Positions 1-7,930 of a DNA stretch of 56,571 nt are shown piece by piece. How positions within the stretch are numbered: the first letter of the stretch is position 1; each line of letters opens with the position of its first letter. The notes under the pieces are model-generated. The model made no database searches, was not told the origin of the DNA, and worked only from the letters and a program-made list of their open reading frames with translations. The stretch spans positions 1-56,571 of IMG/VR virus record IMGVR_UViG_3300018877_000056; one strand, written 5' to 3'. The position numbers and the translations under genes are program-made. Origin of the DNA: a virus.

Positions 1-1062
1 TCATTTTACAGACTTCGTTCGCCTTTCCTTCCGTTCTCTCTTGCGCATTGCAGCCTCCGCGAGCTTCACATCGCGGCCCAGATAGTGCGTCTGCAGGATG
101 TCTTCCGCGTCCTTCAGCGAGTGCCCTGTAAGCGACGCGATCTCCGGGACGCTGGCGCCAGCAAGAGCCAGCCGCGTGACGGCGGACCCGCGGATGTCGT
201 GGAATGTCACATCGTCTATCCCGGCGCGCTCACACGCCTTGCCCCATGACGCCCGGAAACCATCGGACGTCCACGAGTTCCCCTCGGTGTTGGTCAGGAT
301 CGTAACGGCTCTCCTCTTCACCGCTGCGAGATGATCTCGCAGTGTAGGCCCAACCGGGATAACGACACGTCGCCCCGTTTTCGACTGCTTCAGCTTGATC
401 GTCTTGCCGTCATAGGCGGACCAGGGGAGGCGCAAGAGGTCGCCTTGCCGCTGTCCTGTCCAGAGCGCCAGCACGAGCGCCAATTGCAGCTCCTCAGAGG
501 CGGTGTCCATAAATCGTGAGATATGATCCGCGGTCCATAGCTTCTCCGCCCGCTCGGCTTTGTAGAGCCTGCCGCCGCGCTCGCAGGGATTGACGGTAAT
601 CCTGCCGCGGTCTTTCGCTACGGAGAGAACGCGCGCAAGAACCGTCCAGGCGTAGTCGGCCTTACGCGGCGTATCCGCCATGCCATCGCGCCACGCTTTG
701 AAATCCCCGCGGATCTCCGGGGCCGTCAGCGCCTCAAGCGGCAAGTCTCCGAACTCTTCATCAATCAGGTTCAAATAGGTCTGGTAGGCTCTCTTGGAGC
801 TATCGGACAGCGACTTGTATTCGCTGCTGCCGCGGAACTCCGTCACGAGCTGGTGCAGGGTGCCATCGGAAGCGGCCTTCCGGCCCCTGTGGGCTTCCTG
901 ATAGCTCTCAATGAACTCCGGGCTCCCCGGCTCTCCGCGGAGCCGTGGGCCGCCTCTCCAGGCATAGTAGTAGATTGACCGGGTGCCATCCGCGAGCCGC
1001 CGCGGCACCCGATGCACTCCCTTAAGCATGACGCGCATTCCGATTGGCCCTCCACCGCTCAT
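1..1062 (-). CDS. Tyrosine-type phage integrase (prophage)
   Basis: Site-specific recombinase that would integrate and excise the prophage. The 353-residue protein has an N-terminal arm/core-binding region and a C-terminal catalytic domain. In the C-terminal half I see the first active-site Arg in TGQRQGDLL, an H-x-x-R motif in HDIRGSA, a conserved TGH, and the nucleophile Tyr in QTHYLG near the end. It overlaps the AlpA-like gene upstream by 41 nt, so the internal ATG at 1038 (MRVMLKG) may be the true start. It is the last gene of the leftward operon. The phage attachment site should lie just outside the window beyond position 1, so it cannot be described. Confidence 0.95.
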   Translation of the reverse strand: MSGGGPIGMRVMLKGVHRVPRRLADGTRSIYYYAWRGGPRLRGEPGSPEFIESYQEAHRGRKAASDGTLHQLVTEFRGSSEYKSLSDSSKRAYQTYLNLIDEEFGDLPLEALTAPEIRGDFKAWRDGMADTPRKADYAWTVLARVLSVAKDRGRITVNPCERGGRLYKAERAEKLWTADHISRFMDTASEELQLALVLALWTGQRQGDLLRLPWSAYDGKTIKLKQSKTGRRVVIPVGPTLRDHLAAVKRRAVTILTNTEGNSWTSDGFRASWGKACERAGIDDVTFHDIRGSAVTRLALAGASVPEIASLTGHSLKDAEDILQTHYLGRDVKLAEAAMRKRERKERRTKSVK

Positions 1063-1270
1063 AGGCGCTTTGTCCTGCCTCAGAGTCGGATAAGCCGGAA
1101 AGCCTGTCTAGGGCTCGGTCGATAGCCCTTACGTCCCACCGCCGAGTGCCAGGCAGGGGCTTGGGAAGCCTCCCTTGGGCTACCCATCGGGAGAACCCGG
1201 AGGGGCTTAGATGGCAATGCGCCGCGGCTTCCTCACGGGTCAGCAATCGTGCGTGCTGCACCTGTCCCAT
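1022..1270 (-). CDS. AlpA/Xis-like HTH protein
   Basis: Small protein (82 aa) with a winged-helix signature of the MerR/AlpA excisionase kind: LTREEAAAHCHLSPSGFSRW, followed by a wing-like GRLPKPLPGTRRWDVRAID and a basic C-terminus. Proteins like this bind DNA and usually act as recombination directionality factors or regulators of an adjacent integrase. It sits directly upstream of the integrase and overlaps it, which supports that role. Excisionase is inferred from motif and position; a transcription regulator is the alternative. Confidence 0.8.
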   Translation of the reverse strand: MGQVQHARLLTREEAAAHCHLSPSGFSRWVAQGRLPKPLPGTRRWDVRAIDRALDRLSGLSDSEAGQSAYERWRANRNARHA

Positions 1271-1274
1271 GTCC

Positions 1275-1640
1275 TTACCCCTGTTCCTGTTTGGGCAAAT
1301 CCAGGACCTCTTTCATAAGCCGGTAGGTCTTCGGGGCTCGATCGCCTTTCGACCAGTCGATACCGACCTCATCGGCCATTGACTGCGCGAGGTGACCCCA
1401 CTGACTTACGAGGGCCGCCCATTCTTTCGAGTGGGCCGCCATTTCGGGGAGGCGCGGCTTCCATTCCGGGATAAGCTCCAGGAGCCGCAGGCAGCGCCCA
1501 AGGTCGGCGGGATCAAGCGGGTAGAACCAGCCGGATCGCGGCTCGCCCGCATTCATCATGTGAGCCCATATCGCCTCGGACGATGCGCCTGTGTCGTGCC
1601 CGATAATCCACTTGTGCGCGCGTTCCATGATGGAGTTCAT
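1275..1640 (-). CDS. Hypothetical phage protein
   Basis: A 121-aa protein of unknown function. It begins MNSIMERAHKWIIGHDTGAS and contains GWFYPLDPADLGRCLRLLEL, a pattern I associate with small early proteins of alphaproteobacterial prophages. No membrane segment or catalytic motif is visible. It overlaps the next upstream gene by 4 nt (ATGA), so it is translated as part of the leftward early operon. Function not recognised. Confidence 0.75.
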   Translation of the reverse strand: MNSIMERAHKWIIGHDTGASSEAIWAHMMNAGEPRSGWFYPLDPADLGRCLRLLELIPEWKPRLPEMAAHSKEWAALVSQWGHLAQSMADEVGIDWSKGDRAPKTYRLMKEVLDLPKQEQG

Positions 1641-2200
1641 CTCGTCTCTCCTTTTGCCGGTGGGGTGACGGGCGTCTCCGCTTCGCGGATCGCGCTGGCA
1701 GGCTTCGCCCCGAGCCCAAGGTCTCGGCCCGATGGGTGCTCATCGCTGACGCGCGGGGCGTTGATGATGGCAAGGTTTGCCTTATGTCCATTCTCCAGGG
1801 CGAGCAGAGCGTCGTGCAGAAGCTGCGCATCGCGGAGTTCCTTGAAAACGATCTGAACGCGCGGGTTCTCACCTCCGCCTGAAATGCATGTCATGAACCC
1901 AGCGGCGACTCTTTTACCGACGACATCTTCCCGCGCTCGCATGCCGGCAAGTTCGTCCAACAGATCATCAAGGTCAGGCGGCGCGACCTGTTGACTGGCC
2001 TCCGACAGCCCTTGCTCTTTCCCGAGGACCGAAGGGACGGAGGGCACCCCATCCTCCTTGACGGAGGACAGAAGGGGGAGGAGGGCGTCTGCTAGATCGT
2101 CCAGCGACTTGTCTTTCGGCAGAACCCATTCGCCGTAATCATTTACGTACATGGGACCGGAAAGTGCGTTGGCGATCTCCTCTCTCATCTTATCGCTCAT
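1637..2200 (-). CDS. Hypothetical phage protein
   Basis: About 187 aa when started at MSDKMREEIANAL; a longer in-frame start lies 23 codons upstream but would overlap the next gene by 80 nt. The N-terminal part (ANALSGPMYVNDYGEWVLPKD) is followed by a Ser/Pro-rich stretch, a central helical part (DDLLDELAGMRAREDVVGKR) and a low-complexity Pro/Ala/Glu C-terminus. The C-terminal linker (AETPVTPPAKGETR) resembles AETPLSPPPAETSR in the product of the 2429-3937 gene, suggesting shared or duplicated linker sequence. Function unknown. Confidence 0.7.
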   Translation of the reverse strand: MSDKMREEIANALSGPMYVNDYGEWVLPKDKSLDDLADALLPLLSSVKEDGVPSVPSVLGKEQGLSEASQQVAPPDLDDLLDELAGMRAREDVVGKRVAAGFMTCISGGGENPRVQIVFKELRDAQLLHDALLALENGHKANLAIINAPRVSDEHPSGRDLGLGAKPASAIREAETPVTPPAKGETR

Positions 2201-2432
2201 GATGCTCTGATCCTTTGGAGAGAAGGGCGGTGGCCGCATCATACTTGCGGAGCCACTTCTGTTGCTCACGCTTGCAAATCTTGATGATCTGCTGTCGCGG
2301 CCCCTCTATGTCGCTACCGTTCCCGTACAGAGTGCCGCCTTCAAGAATAGAGACGATAGATCCATAAACGGTAAGGTTGGTGAGGGCTTCGGCCGCAAGA
2401 CGGCTTTGCTTCAGGGATTGAAGATCAGTCAC
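2190..2432 (-). CDS. Hypothetical small phage protein
   Basis: An 80-aa protein (MTDLQSLKQSRLAAEALTNL...) without recognisable motif; mostly helical and charged at the C-terminus. It overlaps its upstream neighbour by 4 nt and the start of its downstream neighbour by about 11 nt, as expected of a real member of this tightly packed operon. Function unknown. Confidence 0.65.
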   Translation of the reverse strand: MTDLQSLKQSRLAAEALTNLTVYGSIVSILEGGTLYGNGSDIEGPRQQIIKICKREQQKWLRKYDAATALLSKGSEHHER

Positions 2433-3937
2433 TGTCCCATCTCCTCTTCAGCGGCGGGCTTCTTTGAAAGGGCGGCGCGATCTTCAGATTGGATCAATTC
2501 AAGAGGCCCTGCCTCCACCATCTCGACACGTAGTTGCAAGTCTCGTGGATCGCCTGCCAGAGCCTTCTTTGCGGCTGCAACCCAATACTTCTTGCTGGTC
2601 TGTAACTGACGGGTACGAAGATTAAGAAGATGCTCTGCCCGCTCCACCTCACCCCTGAGCCTTTCGGCTTCTGCTTGGGAGGCGGTGATGGCGGCTTCGG
2701 CGGCGAGAGCGCGGCCTTTCCAACCCTGTTCACTTTCGACTGTCTCCCACATTCCCTCTGTGCATAGGCTCTTGAGCCTGTCCCGCTCCTCCTCCAGTTC
2801 CTTGTTCTTCTGCCGGAGGGTGGCGATTTCGATGGCTTCCGATGCAGAAGGCTCCCATGCCTCGCGTAGCAGTGGATTCTCCTGCTGGAGGGTGCGGAGG
2901 GCTTGGGCGGTATCTCGCAATTTGGTTGCCCGCTTCGCATAATACTCAGCAAAGCCTCGTGTCTCTGTCGGGCGGGCATGTTTCTCTTCGACCTCCGCTT
3001 CGTGCTCTAGCCACTCGATCAGCCCCGCATAGTCCTCCGTGACGGTGGGGTGGGGCCGCATCGGGTGTTGCCCTGCTCCTCCGCAATCCGAACAGGGCAC
3101 GGGCTCAAAGTGGTCCTCGTCTATCTGCTCGTATCCACCAGAGCCCGTCCCTTTGCATTGCTCGCATTGAACCAACTCCATGACAGTGGGGAGGGGGTGC
3201 GTGTAGAGGGCAATGATCTCATCAGCACGCTCCAGGCTCCATTCTCGGTCGCGGCGCGTGCGTCCGTTGTCATAACCCTTTGCGTCATAGTCAGACCACG
3301 CTCCGGGCGCGATGATACGGGCGATCTGCTCCCGTTTCGCCTCCCCTCTGCTTGTCTCTGCTGGAGGGGGAGAGAGGGGCGTCTCGGCTTCGCCGCCGCG
3401 CTGGCCCCCTTCGGGCTCAGCCGCTACCGCGTCTTCGTGCTTCGCAGGCTCATCGCTGACGCTGGGGTGCGCGGCGAACGGCCCATCCTGCTCAAAGCGG
3501 TTTGAGTACGAGTAGAACTCTGACCCTTCCTCGCTTAGGGACGTTCGGCGCAATCGAGCGTCAAGAGCATTCACCGCTTCGGTGAGATAGTGACCGCGTT
3601 CCTCGTCTAAGAACTCGCCATCCCCGTCAGGCTCAGCTTCGTAAACAGTTTCTCCGCCACAGTCGGGATAGTCTGCACGGAAGTAGCCATGGCGCAGCCG
3701 GAGATATCCAACTTGCTCGCCATCTTTGAGAACGTCGTATTGCTCGGGGCAGGCACCACATGTCAGTAACAACTCATAGCCGTTGATCATGCGTTTTGAT
3801 TGCTGCTCCATAGGCGGCGCAACGTAGCGACTGGGTGAAACAGCCATTGAGCTTTCCTGAGGAGAAGCGTCAGCTTCGACGGAAGGCAACATCATATTCT
3901 CTCCCCCGCTCTCAGGGGCTTTGTGTGGGTTAGACAT
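2429..3937 (-). CDS. Large hypothetical protein with DnaJ-like zinc motif
   Basis: A 502-aa protein, the largest of the leftward operon. It has a Cys pair near the N-terminus (LLTCGACPEQYDV), then an acidic region, a low-complexity Pro/Glu linker, and around residue 265 two CxxCxGxG-type elements (CEQCKGTGSG and CSDCGGAGQ) like the zinc-binding repeats of DnaJ. The C-terminal third is a long predicted coiled coil (ATLRQKNKELEEERDRL). It looks like an accretion of several small phage domains joined by linkers. A GAGG Shine-Dalgarno precedes the ATG. Function unknown; zinc binding is inferred. Confidence 0.7.
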   Translation of the reverse strand: MSNPHKAPESGGENMMLPSVEADASPQESSMAVSPSRYVAPPMEQQSKRMINGYELLLTCGACPEQYDVLKDGEQVGYLRLRHGYFRADYPDCGGETVYEAEPDGDGEFLDEERGHYLTEAVNALDARLRRTSLSEEGSEFYSYSNRFEQDGPFAAHPSVSDEPAKHEDAVAAEPEGGQRGGEAETPLSPPPAETSRGEAKREQIARIIAPGAWSDYDAKGYDNGRTRRDREWSLERADEIIALYTHPLPTVMELVQCEQCKGTGSGGYEQIDEDHFEPVPCSDCGGAGQHPMRPHPTVTEDYAGLIEWLEHEAEVEEKHARPTETRGFAEYYAKRATKLRDTAQALRTLQQENPLLREAWEPSASEAIEIATLRQKNKELEEERDRLKSLCTEGMWETVESEQGWKGRALAAEAAITASQAEAERLRGEVERAEHLLNLRTRQLQTSKKYWVAAAKKALAGDPRDLQLRVEMVEAGPLELIQSEDRAALSKKPAAEEEMGQ

Positions 3938-3944
3938 GGGAGCC

Positions 3945-4412
3945 TCAATATGCTGGATAGGTTTCTGCCTCGCCGCGAGCGACGGCTTTCCCGAGTAGGG
4001 TAAGCTCGTACATCACTGCGTCGGGCTGACCGGCTCTGCGCTTGTCGACGCGATAGCGATTGAACAGCCCGTGGTAGTAGGCAGCCCTCATTACATGGTC
4101 GCCGTCGCTGGTGTAGAAGTGATCACGGTAGCCGGCCTTAAGGCCGGTGCCGCCATAGGCGTGAACGACGCAGTGCAGGATCTCTGCATTGATCTGACTC
4201 GCCAGCGGATGTCGTTCCGGTAGAATAACGTCACGCTCGGGGGCGCGGTAACAGCTCGCGATCTGCAAGAAGTCCCTGAAAGTGATATCCCATGCATCGC
4301 TGAGACTACGGAACGCCGACGCCATGGCTTTCCCCTTCGTTGGCGCGTACACGGTTTCTGACCCGCCATCCCTGACGTGGACTCTCCAAGCCTTTCGCAC
4401 GCGCTTACCCAT
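3945..4412 (-). CDS. Hypothetical phage protein
   Basis: A 155-aa protein starting MGKRVRKAWRVHVRDGGSET. The N-terminus (VYAPTKGKAMASAFRSLSDAW) is of a type seen in small phage early proteins; the C-terminal part looks like a winged-helix fold (AAYYHGLFNRYRVDKRRAG... YELTLLGKAVA). I see no catalytic motif. It overlaps the upstream gene by 8 nt. DNA binding is only a guess. Confidence 0.7.
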   Translation of the reverse strand: MGKRVRKAWRVHVRDGGSETVYAPTKGKAMASAFRSLSDAWDITFRDFLQIASCYRAPERDVILPERHPLASQINAEILHCVVHAYGGTGLKAGYRDHFYTSDGDHVMRAAYYHGLFNRYRVDKRRAGQPDAVMYELTLLGKAVARGEAETYPAY

Positions 4413-5115
4413 GCTCGTTCTCCTTGGAGAGAGGAGAAGCGGGGAGAGGCATCCAATGGGTAGGATTTAGCTCTGTGAGTTCCTCGTAAGCGAACGAGGC
4501 AACGGTGCCGTCCGTCCATGCGCCGCGATAGTCGGACTCGCCCTTCTCATCGTTATACTCATAAGCGAACTGGGCATCGTACCAGACGACAGACTTGAAG
4601 CCCCCCGGCATGACGGCAAGAACCTTCGTCCCATCCTTCGGAGCCGTCTCGATAGGCTTCCACTCTCCCCCTGGAGTCGATAGGGCGGCGATGATCGTGT
4701 TGATCTCAGTCCTGATGGCCAGAAGCTCGTTCAGCGCATCACAGATCGTCTTGCCGTCGCGCCATTCACCGTCGCCGGGTGCGCTTTCGGGATGTTGTTC
4801 TGCGACCGCATAGTGTGACCCGCCACGCGTTGCCATGATCCGCCAAGGATGGTTGTTATCCAACCAAAATTCCGACGCGCTGAGGGCTCTTGCCTTCTCT
4901 CTCAACTCAATCAGTCGTTTCACGAGCTCTGTCATGTTCTGTCCTAGGAGGCTTGGCGATAGAGGGGGCGGGGAAACGGTGACTGTTCTCAGAGCAGCTC
5001 GCATGGCGTCACGGCGGGCGTCGTGGAAGTTCTTGACCGTGATGTCAGGGCGCTTCCGCCAGGTATCGTCAAAGGCAGCAATGGCTCGCTCGACTTGCTC
5101 ATCGGTGGGGGTCAC
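4405..5115 (-). CDS. Hypothetical protein with DUF551-like C-terminus
   Basis: A 236-aa protein of two parts. The N-terminal ~45 residues (TPTDEQVERAIAAFDDTW...ARRDAMRAALR) are a short helical module common at the start of phage early proteins. The C-terminal ~90 residues contain WKPIETAPKDGTKVLAVMPG and end in THWMPLPASP, the hallmark of DUF551-type proteins (W-x-P-I-x-x-A-P-x-D-G ... H-W-M-P-L-P). DUF551 has no established function. It overlaps the HNH gene upstream by 4 nt. Confidence 0.75.
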   Translation of the reverse strand: MTPTDEQVERAIAAFDDTWRKRPDITVKNFHDARRDAMRAALRTVTVSPPPLSPSLLGQNMTELVKRLIELREKARALSASEFWLDNNHPWRIMATRGGSHYAVAEQHPESAPGDGEWRDGKTICDALNELLAIRTEINTIIAALSTPGGEWKPIETAPKDGTKVLAVMPGGFKSVVWYDAQFAYEYNDEKGESDYRGAWTDGTVASFAYEELTELNPTHWMPLPASPLSKENEHG

Positions 5116-5471
5116 TTGTCCCTCCGCACGACGGTCCCATCCATCCGCTTCTTGAATGGCGAGTTACGGCCAAAGGGCAGGGGCGTCTTGGAACGATGGA
5201 CCCCCGTATGTCGGTCCTGCCGGCGCACTGCTCGAGCAAGATTGCCCTTGTCCTTGGCAGTCTTTTGCTTGTGGCAGTCCACGTGCGCAGGCTTCATGTT
5301 GTCGTCAGTGTCTGCCAGCTTCCCCAGCATGGAACGCGGGATGACATGCTCGACCTCCCAGCGTTCGCGGGTGCCGTCGATCTTCATGCCGCATAGGTGG
5401 CAGACGCCTCCGTGCATGAGGAACAGTTCACGGCGCTTCTTGTCGGATAGGCGGGGGCGATCGTCGGTCAT
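5112..5471 (-). CDS. HNH endonuclease-like protein
   Basis: A 119-aa protein with a zinc-coordinated HNH fold: CHLCGMKID supplies the first Cys pair, WEVEHVIPRSMLG the catalytic His and second-shell residues, and NMKPAHVDCHKQK the closing Asn/His/Cys. Such proteins nick or cleave double-stranded DNA; in an early operon this one could assist recombination or be a free-standing nuclease. It sits between two genes with 4-nt overlaps. The basic C-terminal tail (FKKRMDGTVVRRDK) may bind DNA. Confidence 0.85.
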   Translation of the reverse strand: MTDDRPRLSDKKRRELFLMHGGVCHLCGMKIDGTRERWEVEHVIPRSMLGKLADTDDNMKPAHVDCHKQKTAKDKGNLARAVRRQDRHTGVHRSKTPLPFGRNSPFKKRMDGTVVRRDK

Positions 5472-5983
5472 GCTGCCTTCCCGACATTCCGCGTCAGCGC
5501 CTCAGGCTGAACGCCGATCATGTTGGAGACAATCTCAAGAACGGCCTGCTTGCTCTGCTGAAACTCCTCCTTGCCCATGGCGCGGCGGGACTGGCTCTTA
5601 GGCTTGCGCACGACCACGATAGGGCCTCGCACGACGACCACAGAGTATTCATCCATGCTGGCGATGAAGTTGGCGATCCGCAGCGCGGCGGCATGGCTTC
5701 CGGCATCGACTTCCTGCTGGTTGAAGTATCCAGCTTCGATGAGGGCCCGTTTACGCAGGTGCTCCGGCGTCCTGAACTGTTCTGTCAGGTGCTCAGGTAG
5801 TTGAGCCCAAGCCTCAGCTACGAAGGCGAACTCATGGTTATGGCTGGCGATAGAGCGATCCTCATGGACGACGAGGCGGTACTTCTCGCCAACCACAAAG
5901 GAGCGGTCGCAGTCTGCCTTGAAGCGCGGGAGCGGGACCATCGCATCGCCGTCCCACGTGTAGAGGATCGGAGCCGTGGACAT
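5468..5983 (-). CDS. Hypothetical protein overlapping exonuclease gene
   Basis: A 171-aa protein (MSTAPILYTWDGDAMVPLPR...) of a type commonly found next to phage recombination genes. The N-terminal ~55 residues look like a small beta domain (VVGEKYRLVVHEDRSIASHNHEF), followed by a helical region (QLPEHLTEQFRTPEHLRKRAL) typical of a 'DUF1367/replication-adjacent' protein, though I cannot name the family firmly. Its start lies 166 nt inside the exonuclease open frame, because that frame lacks a stop at the usual place. The strong protein-like sequence from the first codon shows this frame is the real one in the overlap. Confidence 0.75.
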   Translation of the reverse strand: MSTAPILYTWDGDAMVPLPRFKADCDRSFVVGEKYRLVVHEDRSIASHNHEFAFVAEAWAQLPEHLTEQFRTPEHLRKRALIEAGYFNQQEVDAGSHAAALRIANFIASMDEYSVVVVRGPIVVVRKPKSQSRRAMGKEEFQQSKQAVLEIVSNMIGVQPEALTRNVGKAA

Positions 5984-6618
5984 GCCGCAGCCTTCCGGTC
6001 GTAAAGGGCGGTGAGCTCTGAGACCTTGCCATCCAGCTCGGCCAGGAATTCGCTCACGTCCTGTTCAAGTTCGGCAATTCGAGCGTCATCCCGGTGAACC
6101 CGCTTCACGAACAGGCGCATGTGCTCGGGCATGCGCGGATCGAAGGAAACGAAGTCGCACCACTGGCGGCCCGTGCAGGCCATCTGCCAGAGCATCTGTG
6201 TGACATACTTGCCGGGCACGGTCTGACTGATGAGAGTGTCGATGTGGGTTGCCGTGTTGGGGCACTTGATCTCGACCAGCCCATCATCACCGACCAAGCC
6301 GTCAGGGCTTGCTCCAGTCATGGCGATCGTCGGATGAGGAATGAACCCGACCTGCACGACCTCGGCATCCATTCGGAATTCGTAAGCAATCCGGGCGTCG
6401 GGCTCGTTCTCCGTTCCCCACTTCATGGCGGTATTCGTGAACTTCTCGGCGGGCTCGCCGGTCAGGCGTTCCGCAATCAGTTCGGCCATGTAGTTCGCGC
6501 GGGATGCGCCCCAGCCGGTCTTGGTACGAGCAATCACGTCAGCCACGCGGGACGCCGTGACCTTGCCGACCCGGATGGCCAGCCATTCCTCAGAGCCTTG
6601 AACGATCTCGGTCATCAC
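5818..6618 (-). CDS. YqaJ-type phage recombination exonuclease
   Basis: Lambda-exonuclease-like 5'-3' double-strand exonuclease that would produce single-stranded ends for the adjacent annealing protein. Visible motifs: GSEEWLAIRVGKVTASR near the N-terminus, then SPDGLVGDDGLVEIKCP, which carries the metal-binding Asp and the E-x-K catalytic pair. The family is normally 200-220 residues; here the frame runs to 266 aa, and after residue ~212 (ALYDRKAAA) the sequence turns into Arg/Ser-rich shadow of the overlapping gene. The ancestral stop was probably TGA at the ATG of that gene (see findings). It overlaps the ERF gene by 4 nt. Confidence 0.92.
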   Translation of the reverse strand: MMTEIVQGSEEWLAIRVGKVTASRVADVIARTKTGWGASRANYMAELIAERLTGEPAEKFTNTAMKWGTENEPDARIAYEFRMDAEVVQVGFIPHPTIAMTGASPDGLVGDDGLVEIKCPNTATHIDTLISQTVPGKYVTQMLWQMACTGRQWCDFVSFDPRMPEHMRLFVKRVHRDDARIAELEQDVSEFLAELDGKVSELTALYDRKAAACPRLRSSTRGTAMRWSRSRASRQTATAPLWLARSTASSSMRIALSPAITMSSPS

Positions 6619-7373
6619 TTGACCCTCTTTGCATTGAGGGCATCGACGGCACGCTGGTACTGATTGGCCGGCAGAGCTGCGAGGTTATCGACCTTCAGGT
6701 ATGCGAGGAACTTCTTCGGATCGGCGCCGACCTCAATAATGAGATCCTGCAGGGCCTCAACTTGCTCTTCCGAGATGGTTGCCGCGCCCCCGGCCGCCTT
6801 GCCGTCGTCGTCCTCGCCGCGGCTGGTGATGTTCAGCAGGGCCCCGGCCGTGTACCGCTTCCCGTAGGAGATGGATGAGCCGACCGCCTGGACGGAGTTC
6901 TTGCTGCCGCTGGTATCAATCGGCAGGTGCATGGTCGTCTCTTCGCTATGACCCTCGCGGTGGGACAGGACACCCGTGACCGTGATGCGACCCTCTTCCT
7001 GTCCGGTGCGGAAGCTCAGGGCGAACCCATGCTTGGCGAGGACCGGCTTGATGGCCTCGTTGATGTCTTCCCAAAGAGCGTAAGTGCTCTGGATATTGCC
7101 GCTGCGATCCTTGATCCCGCCGCGCTCGGCAATGACGGGGAGTTCCGGCTGCATCCGGGCAAGATCAGCCGCATAGGCAGCCCGTGCGTTGCGCTCCATG
7201 ATGCGCTCCTGCATCTCGAGCAAGCGTTCCATCTTGTCGATGTCGACGGCGGGGTTCATTGCCGCACGTTCGATCACCTGGATGATCGCGGCGCTTTCGG
7301 AGACCACAGGCGCAGGCACGTTATCAATGATCTCTGACCCGGAGACTGCTACGGCGGTGTTCTTGTTGCTCAT
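6615..7373 (-). CDS. ERF-family single-strand annealing protein
   Basis: Partner of the YqaJ exonuclease: binds single-stranded DNA and anneals homologous strands during phage recombination or genome circularisation. Start chosen at MSNKNTAVAVSG (252 aa), which gives a 4-nt overlap with the upstream gene; the longer open frame has no protein-like sequence. ERF features: ALWEDINEAIKPVLAKHGFALSF, then a beta region ending GITVTGVLSHREGHSEET, then SYGKRYTAGALLNI. The acidic linker GEDDDGK is followed by a short helical C-terminal domain, as in P22 Erf-like proteins. Confidence 0.92.
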   Translation of the reverse strand: MSNKNTAVAVSGSEIIDNVPAPVVSESAAIIQVIERAAMNPAVDIDKMERLLEMQERIMERNARAAYAADLARMQPELPVIAERGGIKDRSGNIQSTYALWEDINEAIKPVLAKHGFALSFRTGQEEGRITVTGVLSHREGHSEETTMHLPIDTSGSKNSVQAVGSSISYGKRYTAGALLNITSRGEDDDGKAAGGAATISEEQVEALQDLIIEVGADPKKFLAYLKVDNLAALPANQYQRAVDALNAKRVK

Positions 7374-7516
7374 TGATGCTTGTCCTTCGGGAGTTTCAGG
7401 AGCGGCTTCTTCCAGCCGCAGTGCTTGGAGAGTTCCGCGATCTTGTTGACGCGGAGCTTTTCCGTGTAGCGGGTGACTGGCCCACGAGGGCGGGGAGTGA
7501 TGACGACCTGCTTCAT
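7370..7516 (-). CDS. Small basic phage protein
   Basis: A 48-aa protein starting MKQVVITPRPRGPVTRYTEKL, very basic (many Lys/Arg), with ELSKHCGWKKPLLKLPKDK at the C-terminus. Start and stop both overlap neighbours by 4 nt, which marks it as a real operon member rather than chance. A nucleic-acid-binding role is plausible from charge only. Confidence 0.65.
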   Translation of the reverse strand: MKQVVITPRPRGPVTRYTEKLRVNKIAELSKHCGWKKPLLKLPKDKHQ

Positions 7517-7644
7517 GGACGCAGAACCCAGATGGAATGAAGCAGGACGCCAAGAGCAGCGAGGGTCACGGCTGCCACGAAGAACAGCGCGAGGTTTTGG
7601 GCCTTGCGAGAGAAGGCGCGGCAGTCCGGGCTTTTGAAGGTCAT
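7513..7644 (-). CDS. Single-pass membrane microprotein
   Basis: A 43-aa protein, MTFKSPDCRAFSRKAQNLAL followed by a hydrophobic helix (FFVAAVTLAALGVLLHSIWV) and a short tail. The basic N-terminus and single helix suggest an inner-membrane microprotein. Both ends overlap neighbouring genes by 4 nt (ATGA). Function unknown; small membrane proteins in early operons sometimes affect superinfection. Confidence 0.6.
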   Translation of the reverse strand: MTFKSPDCRAFSRKAQNLALFFVAAVTLAALGVLLHSIWVLRP

Positions 7645-7811
7645 GCCTTCCTCCCGTGGCTGTCCCGCCAGTGACGGCGGGCGGCATCCTCGGTCCCGAA
7701 GTACCGCTCACAGTCGCAGCACCTGAATGGTTTGCGAGAGTGGAGATTGCGCAGCTTGCGGTTCTTGGGCTGCCAGGCGGTAATGCGCTCGGGTTGAACG
7801 GTCTGCTCCAT
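7641..7811 (-). CDS. C2H2 zinc-finger microprotein
   Basis: A 56-aa protein with a basic N-terminal half (WQPKNRKLRNLHSRKP) and a classical C-X2-C-X12-H-X4-H finger: Cys31 and Cys34 in FRCCDCERYF, then His47 and His52 in RRHWRDSH. This spacing is the textbook eukaryote-like C2H2 finger and differs from the Ros/MucR spacing familiar in alphaproteobacteria. Zinc and DNA or RNA binding are inferred. Start and stop overlap both neighbours. Confidence 0.65.
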   Translation of the reverse strand: MEQTVQPERITAWQPKNRKLRNLHSRKPFRCCDCERYFGTEDAARRHWRDSHGRKA

Positions 7812-7930
7812 CACCGCGCCTCCCGATCAGCCTTCATAGGCCACATGCAGACGACGAGAGCGTAAGCGGCAGAGCCGAGCAGGATCACAGCGAAGACGCT
7901 GCCCATGATGGTGTTGTAGGTGCCCATCAT
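7811..7930 (-). CDS. Single-pass membrane microprotein
   Basis: A 39-aa protein with one hydrophobic helix (IMGSVFAVILLGSAAYALVV) and a charged tail (PMKADREAR). Two adjacent in-frame ATGs are present; the first overlaps the upstream stop by 4 nt. It forms, with its neighbours, a run of very short genes between the recombination genes and the leftward promoter. Function unknown. Confidence 0.55.
   Translation of the reverse strand: MMGTYNTIMGSVFAVILLGSAAYALVVCMWPMKADREAR

Noticed and set aside
5818-5982. C-terminal extension of the exonuclease as a real domain
   Set aside because: The Arg/Ser-rich sequence is what the well-formed overlapping gene gives in this frame, and the family ends before it.
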